Below are positions 46,219 to 55,319 of a DNA stretch of 64,000 nt, piece by piece. The stretch spans positions 1 to 64,000 of the forward strand of contig CAXXWW010000003.1 in the NCBI GenBank assembly GCA_963665215.2, given 5' to 3'. This DNA is from G963665215 sp963665215 (GTDB taxonomy: Bacteria; Chloroflexota; Dehalococcoidia; Lucifugimonadales; CAUZJF01). Every line of letters starts with the position of its first letter. Position 1 is the stretch's first letter. Both the position numbers and the translations under genes were made by a program. The notes under the pieces were generated by a model. The model saw only the letters and a program-made list of their open reading frames with translations, did not search any database and had not been told where the DNA came from.

Positions 46219-47784
46219 ATGCCAAGGAACTACCAGGTGGAGCGAGACGCGATCTTCCGGAGGTGGTACGGGAACAACCCCCAACCCCTCAACCCGCGGC
46301 CCAACAGAAGCCCAGGGGCCAGTGTAATCGGCCCAGAGGACTGCCTGGGCATACCCATACCGGTCAACCTTCCATTCATGCCATGGGGACACTGCATGGT
46401 GTGGAAATACACCCTGAATCAAGGCGGCTACGGGGTCCAGAGGGTCGGCGGGAAGCAACAGCAGGCACACCGGCTGGCCTACATCCAGACAAGAGGGGAG
46501 ATATCTGAAGGGAAACAGGTCAACCACCTTTGCAACCGGCCCTACTGCGTGCAGCCGTCCCACCTCTACGCGGGAACCCATCAGGACAACAGTGACGACG
46601 CGAGAATATTCAGCGACCCTGAACGGCTGCACGACCCGTGGGTGCTCCACATGCCGGCAGGTGATATCAAGGACGAACTGCGGCAGCGCCTGAGAGAGGC
46701 AGGCCGCTACGAAGCGGTTGAACCCTGGGAGCCGGTCATGCAACCACCGCAGATCCCCCTCGAGGAGTTCGTCTGCCTGAAGCACGACTTTGCCATCACG
46801 ATGTTCGGGGGCAACTCCAGGATATGCCGGATATGCGAGACCTCGGAAGGCCAACTGGAGATGCTGCGAGACTTCGGGAGGTTCTCTCTGATCAGCGATC
46901 TCTACCCATTCTCCCAATACGTGCCCCCGATATTCGAAAAGATAGCCATCTCAGAACTGACCCAGGAGTCCCATGCAGAATTCTGGGAGAAAGCCCACAA
47001 CAGGAGCTTCGGGAACTCCGTCAACCATGACCCGAGGTTCTGCAGCTGCCGGTTCTGCTCCCAGGACCGGGAGACGCTGAGGCAGGCCATCCAGCCCCTT
47101 CTCACCGGGGACGAATCGGAAATCATCGACGTCTGCTACCGGCTGAGGCCCGAGGTGGAAAGGGTCATCGGAGAATCCCAGGCCAAGGCAGGAGAGCAGC
47201 TCGCCAGGCTGGCTGGGCTGAACGAGGAACAGACCGGCACCTTCGTCGACCACTACCGTGACTGCCCCAACTCACGGCAAGAAGCGGCCGGAACTGCCAA
47301 GGGCATCGAGGGAGTGTCCGGCGCACTGCTCTACGCTCTGTCCAGGCTCGGCGACCCGGAGGAGTTGAAGGCGAACCAGGACCTGGAACTCATATGGCTG
47401 CAACTGTCCGACATACGAGCACAGGAGCGGGACATGGAGGTTATTGAGGGAACCATCATCCCGATGGCCGATGAGGCCGCCGGCAGGATCATGGAACGCT
47501 GGGCCGACGAGGCCGCCCGAATCCTCGATAGGGCTATGGAATCCGGAAAGACCGAGCTGTATGAGGTCATCAGAAAGGCGACCGGCTTCATGGTCCTCAC
47601 AAGGCTGGTCGACAACCTCCGGTTCGAGATCACCGGCCGAAACAGCCACACCATGCAGTCCCCGCACCCCCACCAGCATTGCCTCGAGGAAATCGGCAGA
47701 ACCGGTCAGTGGACACCGTTCCCCGAGGACTTTCAGGAAGGCATGGGGTACAACCCATCGGGACAAAGCACGCCAAGTAGATAA
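46219..47784 (+). CDS. large HNH nuclease with additional Cys-rich segments
   Basis: 521 residues from ATG 46219, chosen for GGGGAG at the right distance; longer upstream frames have no coding character. The N-terminal 130 residues carry an HNH_3 fold: AHRLAYIQTRGEISEGKQVN, then HLCNRPYCVQPSHLYAGTHQ, with catalytic His and a Cys-x-x-x-Cys pair. The middle has further possible metal sites (CLKHDFAITMFGGNSRICRICE and DPRFCSCRFC). The remaining 250 residues are helical (AGRIMERWADEAARILDRAM) and unrecognised. The gene converges on McrC and lies in the same defence-like block. Most HNH_3 proteins are small homing-type nucleases, so the long C-terminal part is unusual. Confidence 0.7.
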   Translation: MPRNYQVERDAIFRRWYGNNPQPLNPRPNRSPGASVIGPEDCLGIPIPVNLPFMPWGHCMVWKYTLNQGGYGVQRVGGKQQQAHRLAYIQTRGEISEGKQVNHLCNRPYCVQPSHLYAGTHQDNSDDARIFSDPERLHDPWVLHMPAGDIKDELRQRLREAGRYEAVEPWEPVMQPPQIPLEEFVCLKHDFAITMFGGNSRICRICETSEGQLEMLRDFGRFSLISDLYPFSQYVPPIFEKIAISELTQESHAEFWEKAHNRSFGNSVNHDPRFCSCRFCSQDRETLRQAIQPLLTGDESEIIDVCYRLRPEVERVIGESQAKAGEQLARLAGLNEEQTGTFVDHYRDCPNSRQEAAGTAKGIEGVSGALLYALSRLGDPEELKANQDLELIWLQLSDIRAQERDMEVIEGTIIPMADEAAGRIMERWADEAARILDRAMESGKTELYEVIRKATGFMVLTRLVDNLRFEITGRNSHTMQSPHPHQHCLEEIGRTGQWTPFPEDFQEGMGYNPSGQSTPSR

Positions 47785-47871
47785 CGTCTGCCCGGAGCAT
47801 TCGGGAAACAGCCCCGGGGGCTTGCACAGAAAATACCGGGACGGTCATGGTGGATATTCCGGGAGCGCCCG

Positions 47872-47898
47872 TCACCCTCTCCTGCACCGGAGAGGGTA
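47872..47898. terminator. hairpin between convergent HNH and McrC genes
   Basis: ACCCTCTCC pairs with GGAGAGGGT around a six-base loop. There is no T-run on the plus side. The position between two convergent genes supports a terminator role. Confidence 0.4.
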
Positions 47899-47990
47899 CC
47901 GCCGACGAAAACTGCTGGAACCAGATAGCCATACCCTGGCAGCTAGGACAACCTGGGAGAGGATCCGACGCCCCCGGTGGAGTACCGGCA

Positions 47991-49250
47991 TCATCCAAAA
48001 TGGCGGCGTGGATCAGTAACAAATAGGCGGTTTCCCATTCGAGTGCCCCCCGCCTCGTCTCGCAGCCGCACAATTTTCTTCGCTATATGCCGGACGGCCT
48101 CCAGAATCTCTTCCAGGGTACCGGCCAGTTCCAGCGCGGCAACCTCCAGGCGAGTGCCGCACCGACGGACGGTATATGACACCGTGTCCGCTTCTCCCTG
48201 GGCGTAGACCAGCAGGCCGCCGGGCAGGCCGAGAGCCGTGGCATAGGAGAGCATCTGGTAGAGGTCGGCGTTGGGGACTCGAGCGCCGGTCACGTTCTTG
48301 TACTTGGCGTCTCCCACGAACCGGCACTCGGGGCCGTCCCACCACGTGAGGTCCGGCATCAGGGAAACCCTCCCTTCATGGTCCAGCGTCACATCCTGAA
48401 GTTCCCTATCCGAACGCAACGTCTCCGGTGAGGCCCCCAGAACGTCTCGGAGGGCCTGGGTCAGGAACTCCTGGAAGACGACGTTCATGTCCATCAGGAA
48501 CCCGGAGGCCCGAACCCCTCCCCGTCCGGACTCGAAAGCGCCGTGGCCCAATATGAGCCTGGCGAGGCCGACCACATCCCGGTAGTGCTCGTTCAGCCGG
48601 TCGAAGGCCACCGTCGGAACCATGGCCGGCGGGAACTCGACCGGGGAGACTCCATCCAGGATACCGGCAACCCAGCCCAGGCTCCGGCGGGCTTCCGGAG
48701 ACCGCAGGCGGATCCGGCCCAACCGGTGAGCTGCCGCCTTCACCAGGCGGTTGGGAAGAATGTCGTTGGTGAACTCGTCGTACTGGAGCTCCACCGGCAG
48801 GGGGGTGTCGAACCTCCGGCGCAGCTGCTCCTCGAGGCGGATGCGCCCCCGCACGGTCGTGAGCGCCTCCTCCTCGGTCCTGTAACCGTGCAGCAGCCCG
48901 CCGGAGAACGCCCGGCGGGCCTGAGCACTCAGCGCCAGGGCCAGAATGTCCGGCAGGGCGCACTTCTCGGGAAACCGGAAGTCCTCGGCGCGAAACCTGA
49001 TCCGGCCGATGGCGTAGCAGGCCAGGGACAGCAGCTGGGCGATCCCGATCTTCGGCTCGATGAATACCGACAGGCCGCCGGTTTCAAAGGCCCCCACCAT
49101 GGAACCGGGGGTCAGGTGATAGGTTCCCTCCATGCCCGGGGCGGGTTCAATGGAGACCGATGGCAGCACTCCCCGCAGCATGTCCCGTTCCCTCGCCGAA
49201 AGGGGCACACCCGGGCTTTTCTCGTACTCCCTGAGGTTTATCTCCCGCAT
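47991..49250 (-). CDS. mcrC: McrC family protein, nuclease subunit of a type IV restriction system
   Basis: 419 residues from ATG 49250 (MREINLREYEKSPG), 13 bases after the McrB stop. The N-terminal half matches the McrC DNA-binding and assembly region (GTYHLTPGSMVGAFETGG, VFIEPKIGIAQLLSLACYA). The C-terminal half has the PD-(D/E)xK core: SLMPDLTWW provides the Asp and VGDAKYKNV the DxK, followed by ADLYQMLSYATALG, which carries the QxxxY motif. McrC joins McrB rings to cut modified DNA. The catalytic residues are intact. Confidence 0.88.
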   Translation of the reverse strand: MREINLREYEKSPGVPLSARERDMLRGVLPSVSIEPAPGMEGTYHLTPGSMVGAFETGGLSVFIEPKIGIAQLLSLACYAIGRIRFRAEDFRFPEKCALPDILALALSAQARRAFSGGLLHGYRTEEEALTTVRGRIRLEEQLRRRFDTPLPVELQYDEFTNDILPNRLVKAAAHRLGRIRLRSPEARRSLGWVAGILDGVSPVEFPPAMVPTVAFDRLNEHYRDVVGLARLILGHGAFESGRGGVRASGFLMDMNVVFQEFLTQALRDVLGASPETLRSDRELQDVTLDHEGRVSLMPDLTWWDGPECRFVGDAKYKNVTGARVPNADLYQMLSYATALGLPGGLLVYAQGEADTVSYTVRRCGTRLEVAALELAGTLEEILEAVRHIAKKIVRLRDEAGGTRMGNRLFVTDPRRHFG

Positions 49251-49263
49251 ATCTCGGGCCCCC

Positions 49264-50538
49264 TCAGGATCCCGCCGAGGCGGCGGCACTCGACGGTCCC
49301 TCCTCCTCATCCTGTCCGGGGATGGCGGCTGTCAGCCCTTCGAGCAGCTTCTCAAGGGTGAAATCATCCAACCGGCTGGAGTCATACCCGAATAGGCGTT
49401 CCTCGATGTAGGGAAGAACGCTGTGTTCCCAGGCGCGTTCGACATCTTCCTCGCCGAGATTCTCCCTCAGGAAGTAGCTGGGGCCGATGGCGGCATGCCG
49501 GTCACCTTTCAGCTCATCGTTGGCCCGGTCCACCAGGTCGGCCACCCACTCCATATCGGGAGATTGGTCTCTGAGATACCGGCGCAGCAGCCCCCTGATG
49601 GGTGGCCGGTCCGGGTGGAACTCCACGAAGTAGAAGCGGCGGCGGAGTGCCAGGTCCACCAGGGCGATGGAACGGTCGGCGGTGTTCATCGTTCCGATGA
49701 TGTGGAGATTTTCCGGAAGGGAAAAGGGCTCCTCCGAGTACTGGAGGCGCATCTCCCGGTCCCGGTACTCGAGAAGGTAATACAGCTCCCCGAACACCTT
49801 GGCCAGGTTGCCCCGGTTGATCTCGTCGATCACCAGGTAGTGGTTTGCTCCCCGCTCTGCCCGCGCCCGTTCGGCAACCTGGAGAAGTGGTCCGTTCCTG
49901 ATGGCGAACCCGGCCCCTCCCTGCGAGGACATCGTGGGGCGGTACCCCTGCACGAAGTCCTCGTAGGAGTAGGACGGGTGGAACTGCACCAGCGTGACCC
50001 TGTCGGGGGATCCGGCGAGGGTCTCGGCCAGTTCCTGGGCGACATAGGTCTTGCCCGTGCCGGGCGGGCCCTGGAAGATGACCTGCTTCTTGTCGCTGAG
50101 CAACCGGGCGATGTCCTGCAGGAACGAGGCCGGCAGGTACAACTTTCTGGCCAGGGGGTTGAGGCCGGATTGGGGCGCTCCCCCATTATCATCCTCGCAA
50201 CCGGTCCCAGCCCGCTCGTTGACGACTGCCCAGACCACCGACTGGGCATCGAGACGGTGGCGCAGTTTCAGCCCCCGGGCGGCCGCTTCCTCGATGAACC
50301 GGTCGAGGAATCCCAGGGCATGCCCGTAAATGGCCGCTTCATCCCAGTCCGGTTCCGGGCCATTGTAGCCGGTGAGTTGGTAGGCCGGATCGAACACGCC
50401 CACTCGAAAAGGTGGAAACTGCTCGGCATCCAGCCCCATCAGGAGGACGGCGATGACCGACATGCGAGTGCCCGGGCCGCTGGCCGCCGATCGGGGAAAG
50501 AGTCGGCAGAACTGGGAGATCCGCTCGGTGAGATCCAA
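49264..50538 (-). CDS. mcrB: McrB-type AAA+ GTPase, motor part
   Basis: About 424 residues in this frame; TTG 50538 is the first possible start, but the coding homology continues upstream across a stop. Walker A VIFQGPPGTGKTY, Walker B YLVIDEINRGN, the McrB signature HIIGTMNTADRSIALVD, then RRRFYF (arginine finger region). It is the GTP-hydrolysing translocase of McrBC. In the same frame, 26 codons upstream, the TAG at 50617-50619 separates it from the N-terminal part. If the amber is real, the motor can only be made by re-initiation or readthrough. Confidence 0.85.
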   Translation of the reverse strand: MDLTERISQFCRLFPRSAASGPGTRMSVIAVLLMGLDAEQFPPFRVGVFDPAYQLTGYNGPEPDWDEAAIYGHALGFLDRFIEEAAARGLKLRHRLDAQSVVWAVVNERAGTGCEDDNGGAPQSGLNPLARKLYLPASFLQDIARLLSDKKQVIFQGPPGTGKTYVAQELAETLAGSPDRVTLVQFHPSYSYEDFVQGYRPTMSSQGGAGFAIRNGPLLQVAERARAERGANHYLVIDEINRGNLAKVFGELYYLLEYRDREMRLQYSEEPFSLPENLHIIGTMNTADRSIALVDLALRRRFYFVEFHPDRPPIRGLLRRYLRDQSPDMEWVADLVDRANDELKGDRHAAIGPSYFLRENLGEEDVERAWEHSVLPYIEERLFGYDSSRLDDFTLEKLLEGLTAAIPGQDEEEGPSSAAASAGS

Positions 50539-50616
50539 ATCGTCCCGGGTCCAGAGGGCATGCAGGGCAACCAGGGCATTGGCGGGGGACTCATCGATCC
50601 AGCCCCGGAATTTCGC

Positions 50617-51627
50617 CTAGGCTATGCTGAAGACGAGATTGCCGCCGATGCCGCGTTTGGCCAGATCGGCCCAGTCGCCGGCATTCCCAAGCACGGCCTC
50701 CCTCGCTTCCACGAGCTTCTCGCCGATGGCGAGCTTGTAGTCGATCTCCTCGATTTCCAGAAGGCCCGTGCCCACATACGCCTGGGCCTTTCTGACAAAC
50801 CGGTCCCAAGGCCCGCCTGCAGGGGGCGGACTGTTCCGCCATAACCCTACGACGTCATCGGCGTAGAAGTCCAGGTCCCCATCCCGCTCGGCCTCCATGC
50901 CTTGCCGGATCTGCTGGATCTTGCGGTCTACATCGTCGGTTTCCTCACCGACAAAACGGGCAAACCTGCTGGCTCCGGCGATGCGGTTCTTGTCGTTCTG
51001 GAGGATCCTTTCGAAGGTGTCGGGGAAGGCGATGTGCAGGAGCAGATGCCTCTCCAGCCCGCCGGTGTTCTGGTTGTTGGCCAGCAGTTGGCTGGTGAAG
51101 CGCCTGGAGAACAGGAATTCCTTGAAGGCCCAGGGATCGTCGAGCAAGCGGTCCCTCTCGACCGGCTCCAACTCCTTCCACTGCTCGCCGGTCTCGATGA
51201 GAGTCCCCACCTGGAAGGGTATGAGCGCCATGCCAACCCCGATATTGATGAACTGGAATCTCAGCCCATCCACCAGTTCAGGGGGAATGTCCACGGGGGG
51301 CGATGACCATCCGAGCACCCTTCGTAGCGCTTGTTCATTGGGGTGCAGGAGCAGGTAATGAACGTACAGGACTTCCCCCATCAGTTGGTGCACTTCCGCG
51401 GGGCTCCCGGACAACTGGTCCTCCAGCTTGTCCAGGAAAGGTCTACGACTGTCGTCCGGCCGGTCCAGGAACCTGCGGTGCAGCTCCCCCAGGAGTTCCA
51501 GGGTCCAGATAGATTTGCCTGGGGTGAAGAGAGAATCATCTTTCCTCAATCCCAGGTCAACCCAAGCTTGCGCCGCGGCATACGCGCTCTCTACTCCATC
51601 CCAATAAGAGACTCTGGCGCTCATCAT
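50617..51627 (-). CDS. N-terminal part of the McrB-like protein, ending at an in-frame amber codon
   Basis: 336 residues starting MMSARVSYWDGVESAYAAAQ after GAGGTGA. It matches the long N-terminal region found before the AAA+ motor in many McrB-like proteins (GVGMALIPFQVGTLIETGEQ, NQNTGGLERHLLLHIAFPDT, then FYADDVVGLW). It ends NLVFSIA-TAG. Immediately after the TAG the same frame reads AKFRGWIDESPANALVALHA and continues into the motor without a gap. The usual residue at the stop cannot be told; TGG or CAG to TAG is a single change. This region likely recognises the target DNA. Confidence 0.75.
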   Translation of the reverse strand: MMSARVSYWDGVESAYAAAQAWVDLGLRKDDSLFTPGKSIWTLELLGELHRRFLDRPDDSRRPFLDKLEDQLSGSPAEVHQLMGEVLYVHYLLLHPNEQALRRVLGWSSPPVDIPPELVDGLRFQFINIGVGMALIPFQVGTLIETGEQWKELEPVERDRLLDDPWAFKEFLFSRRFTSQLLANNQNTGGLERHLLLHIAFPDTFERILQNDKNRIAGASRFARFVGEETDDVDRKIQQIRQGMEAERDGDLDFYADDVVGLWRNSPPPAGGPWDRFVRKAQAYVGTGLLEIEEIDYKLAIGEKLVEAREAVLGNAGDWADLAKRGIGGNLVFSIA

Positions 51628-51742
51628 TCACCTCGATCTGGCGTGACCCAGGGCATTCCTGTCGATTTCAGAGGTCATTACCCCACCTTGGGAGCGGGAT
51701 GTTTTGACTAATATCAGGTTGCAGTCGTCAGGTCAATCACCC

Positions 51743-52274
51743 CTACCCCAGGCCGTGCCCTTCCTCCGCAGCCTGCTCATCCGTCTCGTCGTCATCCTCT
51801 TCCTCGCCCCCGCGTTCCCAGGCGTCGTCGCTCTGGGCGATGCGGGCATCAGCTACCGCTGGCCAGTTGAATATCTGGACGATTCTGGCATCTTCGGGGG
51901 TAGCGTGCCTTCCCGGGGTGGGAGGCTTATCAGGACGTGGACCTGCCGGCCCTCCATTTCCATTATCAGCCGCACCGGTTCTCCCCGGAAACTCTCCGCC
52001 GCATGGACGACCTCCTCGCCCACCTGCCGGTGAAAGTTGAGGTCCTTCCAATCCTCGGCCTGGTCCTCATGGTTCCAGCCCTGCATGGTGCGCAACTCCT
52101 GGGCATCCTCGCAGGCCAGGGAAAATGACTCCGCGGCGATGAGGGTGGTGGCCTCCGGGGGTACCTCGGCCAGGCCGGGGATGACCCCGCTCTGGGTGTC
52201 CTGCTTGGCGTAGATCACGGCTTCCATGAACTGGCGGAGGATCTCCCGCCTCTCCTCCTCCGGTGTCGACGTCC
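51743..52274 (-). pseudogene. hypothetical protein upstream of McrBC, frameshifted and truncated
   Basis: On the minus strand the frame enters from the ISNCY boundary at 52275 (TPEEERREILRQFMEAVIYA), continues EATTLIAAESFSLACEDAQE and RLIMEMEGRQVHVLISLPP. Near 51920 the sense switches to another frame (TPEDARIVQIFNWPAVADAR) and ends in an acidic tail (GGEEEDDDETDEQAAEEG). The start is lost to the IS insertion. No family recognised. Order and strand suggest it belonged to the McrBC operon. Confidence 0.5.
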
Positions 52275-53035
52275 AGCGATTATGTCAGGGTAATGGACCA
52301 GCGATTATGTCAGTGGTTGCTGTGTCAAGCCAATAGTTATCCAGTTCGATGATTGAGAAAGCCCCCACCTCCAGCTTCGTGTGACACCGTGGGTGGCAGT
52401 GATGGTGACTCGATCCGAGCGGAGCAGCCCGCGGATAAATGGACAACCTTGGCGGGATTGCCCACTTACCCACAGGCCGGTTGTTATGGACCGAAGGCGG
52501 TTCCACATGATCAAGAGTGAGCAGCGAGCTCCCTGTCCGGATAGACAGGTGGACTTGAAGCCTCAACGTACTTTCGGACGGTGATGCGGGATATGCCCAA
52601 TTCCCGGGCGATTGCCCGAAGAGAAAGGCCTCGACGCTTGGCCCTCTGCACTGCTTTCCAACGGGCTCGCTGACGAGGCGTCGGCGGTCTGGGTGGTTGA
52701 GCCTTAGGGTGGACGGCTTCACTCTCGCGATCCGTGGTCAATCTCCCTGCGGCGAGTCCCCGGCCGATCGCGGTCATCGCTCCCAGTCCTTCTCGCTCGT
52801 GACCACCGATCCCGTTGGTGTCCATGCCTGCAGCGAGGTTCTCCACGGTGACGCTGCCAAGACCTCGAGTGGCGTTCAGAGTCCGGAGGACACCAGGACG
52901 CGGTGGCGCTTCCTGGGTAGGGACGATTTGGTTTTGATAGCACACTACTAGTGGTCCAACATCATTGAAATGAATACCATGATAGTCATTGTTCCTCTTG
53001 GGGGTTCAATCGTAACGTTGAACCGAGGAGGAACC

Positions 53036-53599
53036 ATGATGTCTACCAAGAAGTACCGTATCAGACTGACTACCGACGAACAACAGGAACTCAACGCCTT
53101 GGTCTCACGCGGTCGGGCTGCGGCGTACAAACAGACCCATGCGCGCATTCTGCTGATGAGCGATGAGTCACGCTCGGACGGGGGAATGAAGGACGCGGAC
53201 ATCACCAGCGCGCTCGGTGTGGGACAGTCAACGGTCGAGCGAATACGCAAGCGCTGTGTGGAGGAGGGGGTCGAGTCTGCGCTGAATCGCAAAAAGCAAC
53301 TGCGTCGGCGTCAAAAGAGACTGGACGGCGAAGGTGAAGCACGGTTGATAGCGATGGCCTGCGGGGAACCGCCGGAGGCGCGTGCCAGTTGGACCCTGAA
53401 GCTGTTGGCTGACCAGTTGGTCGAGTGTGAGATAGTCGGGACCATTAGCACCGAGACGGTTCGCCAGGCGCTTAAAAAAAAACGAACTGAAGCCGTGGCT
53501 GAAGCAGAGTTGGTGCATCCCGCCCGGTCAGAGCGCGGAGTTTGTGTGCGCGATGGAAGACGTACTGGAGGTCTACCAACGGCCGTACGATGGGAATGA
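53036..53599 (+). CDS. IS630 transposase OrfA (helix-turn-helix part), copy 2
   Basis: Starts MMSTKKYRIRL after GAGGAGG. It differs from copy 1 by one residue (Ala for Gly in PPEARAS). The nine-A run lies at 53474-53482 and leads, by a one-base shift, into OrfB. Confidence 0.85.
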   Translation: MMSTKKYRIRLTTDEQQELNALVSRGRAAAYKQTHARILLMSDESRSDGGMKDADITSALGVGQSTVERIRKRCVEEGVESALNRKKQLRRRQKRLDGEGEARLIAMACGEPPEARASWTLKLLADQLVECEIVGTISTETVRQALKKKRTEAVAEAELVHPARSERGVCVRDGRRTGGLPTAVRWE

Positions 53600-54182
53600 G
53601 GTTCTGGTGTGCATGGATGAGACGAGCAAACAGCAAGTCAAGGAGACGCGAGTGCCGCGTCCCGCAGCGCCCGGCTTATCGGCGGCATACGACTACGAAT
53701 ACGAGCGCAATGGAGTGAGCAGCCTGTTCATGCTGTTTGCACCGTTGGACGGATGGCGCCGAGTCGAGGTCAGAGAGCGTCGCACGAAGGTGGACTGGGC
53801 GCATGTGATAAAGGAACTGGTCGACGAGGACTACCCTGACAGAGACCGGATCGTGCTGGTAATGGACAATCTCAACACTCACAAGCTGTCCTCGCTATAC
53901 GAGGCATTCGAGCCTGCTGAGGCGAGGCGTATAGCTGAGCGACTGGAGATACACTACACTCCCAAACACGGGAGTTGGTTGAATATGGCGGAGATAGAGA
54001 TCGGTGTGCTGGCTCGACAGTGCCTGGACCGACGGATTGCCAATCAAGACATCCTGCGCGGCGAGGTCAATGCTTGGCAGAATCAACGCAACCGGGATGT
54101 GATACGAGTGGATTGGCGCTTCACTACCGAGGATGCGCGCATCAAGCTAAAGTCACTCTACCCATCAATACAAAAACGTTGA
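53544..54182 (+). CDS. IS630 transposase OrfB (DDE part), copy 2
   Basis: Identical protein to OrfB of copy 1, with VCMDETSKQQ, IVLVMDNLNTHK and HGSWLNMAEIEI. Confidence 0.85.
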   Translation: MCAMEDVLEVYQRPYDGNEVLVCMDETSKQQVKETRVPRPAAPGLSAAYDYEYERNGVSSLFMLFAPLDGWRRVEVRERRTKVDWAHVIKELVDEDYPDRDRIVLVMDNLNTHKLSSLYEAFEPAEARRIAERLEIHYTPKHGSWLNMAEIEIGVLARQCLDRRIANQDILRGEVNAWQNQRNRDVIRVDWRFTTEDARIKLKSLYPSIQKR

Positions 54183-55319
54183 ACCACTAGCTTGCCGTCC
54201 AATCGCTCCTGGACCACCACGTGCGCTCCAACGTAAGTGGACCGTTCGCTCGAAGGAAGCAGTTGGAGGGTATGCCAGTTGTACTTGACTGTGTTGTCTC
54301 TGGCCACCTTGCGGCTATGCTTGAAGCACAGTATGCCTGCCAGGTTCAGGTCCGGATCTGGAGAGCGATATGCGTTGGTGGACTGTGCTGGTGGCACCCC
54401 GAATCGCTTGTTGAAGCGGGTCAAGAAAGCCCACAGGACTTGGTTGGCCTCTGAGATGGTTCTGGCCCCAGCCAGACGTAGTTCGGTCACCAGCCGATCC
54501 TGGAAGGTGCCGTTGGCCCGTTCTACCCGACCCTTCGCCTCCGGAGAACGCGCGAAGATCTGCTCCACCCCAAGCTCTGCCATCGCACGACCGAATTGGG
54601 TCGGCGCAGGCGATTGATGCGAGCCAGGTACATACTTGAAGACGGCGTGGCGGTCACTGTACAGGGCCAAAGGAACCCCACAACGCCGGATCAGCTCTTG
54701 CATGAGGAGGAAATAGCCATGAGTGTCCTCTTCATGGCGAAACAGTGCGTAGGGCACGGTGCTGGTGGCATCATCGATTGCCAACAGCAGGGTGCATCGA
54801 GGGCCCCGTTCTTCTAGCCAGGCATGAACGCTGCCATCTACTTGCACCAACATGCCTTCCTGGCTCATGCGCTGGCGACGGACCCGATGCAGTGGGGGTC
54901 GACGTCGACGGGGGCTAGCCATGCCGGCGCCTACCAGGATACGCCGGACCGTAGAGCGCCCCAAGACGATCTCTTCCCGCTCTGCCAGGAGCTCGGTTAG
55001 GTGCGTATGATTTACTCTTGCATACCGTGTGCGTGCCAGGGCCACAACTTGAGTCCTAGCCTCCTCCGGGATGGAGTTGTTCGCTCAGCGACCTCGGTTC
55101 CCATGAGCCAGTGCGGCGGCACCCTCCTTCCGATACTCCGCCAGGATTCGCCAAACGTGGCGTTCACTCACTCCCAGAACCTCTGCCGCCTCATCCACTG
55201 ATATCTGACCTTCCAGGATACCGTTGAGCACTTGGAGCCTTGCCTGTTCTTTCTGGGTCAATGTCACTCCTTCCATGGGATGACATTTTCGCTGACCAGT
55301 TAGCTACTGACATAATCGT

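Larger units (their letters stand above)
52951..54187 (+). mobile_element. IS630-family element, copy 2
   Basis: 1,237 bp flanked by TA (52949-52950 and 54188-54189), same ends as copy 1, inserted in the opposite orientation to the host transposase gene. The host reading frame is restored exactly by removing the element and one TA. Confidence 0.93.
52511..55276 (-). pseudogene. ISNCY-type DDE transposase, interrupted by IS630 and by an in-frame UGA
   Basis: From ATG 55276 (MEGVTLTQKEQARLQVL): an N-terminal HTH (DEAAEVLGVSERHVWRILAE), then GNRGR followed by TGA at 55085-55087 where the other copy has CGA (Arg). It goes on with STVRRILVGAG, DGSVHAWLEE (first Asp), LALYSDRHAVF (second) and AKGRVERANGTFQDRL (third). 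IS630 interrupts at DGKL. Skipping the IS and one TA gives DGKLVVCYQNQIVPTQEA in frame, after which a C-terminal HTH (LSLRAIARELGISRITVRKY) follows. Defective. Confidence 0.85.
52275..55319 (-). mobile_element. ISNCY-type element (copy 2) carrying a nested IS630
   Basis: Outer ends CGATTATGTCAG (left) and CTGACATAATCG (right, 55307-55318) are inverted repeats. A second, inner pair exists: left GGACCAGCGATTATGTCAG at 52295-52313, right about 55280-55299 with GACATTTTCGCTGACC. Without the nested IS630 the element is about 1.8 kb. It separates the McrBC-linked fragment from the primase fragment. Confidence 0.75.
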
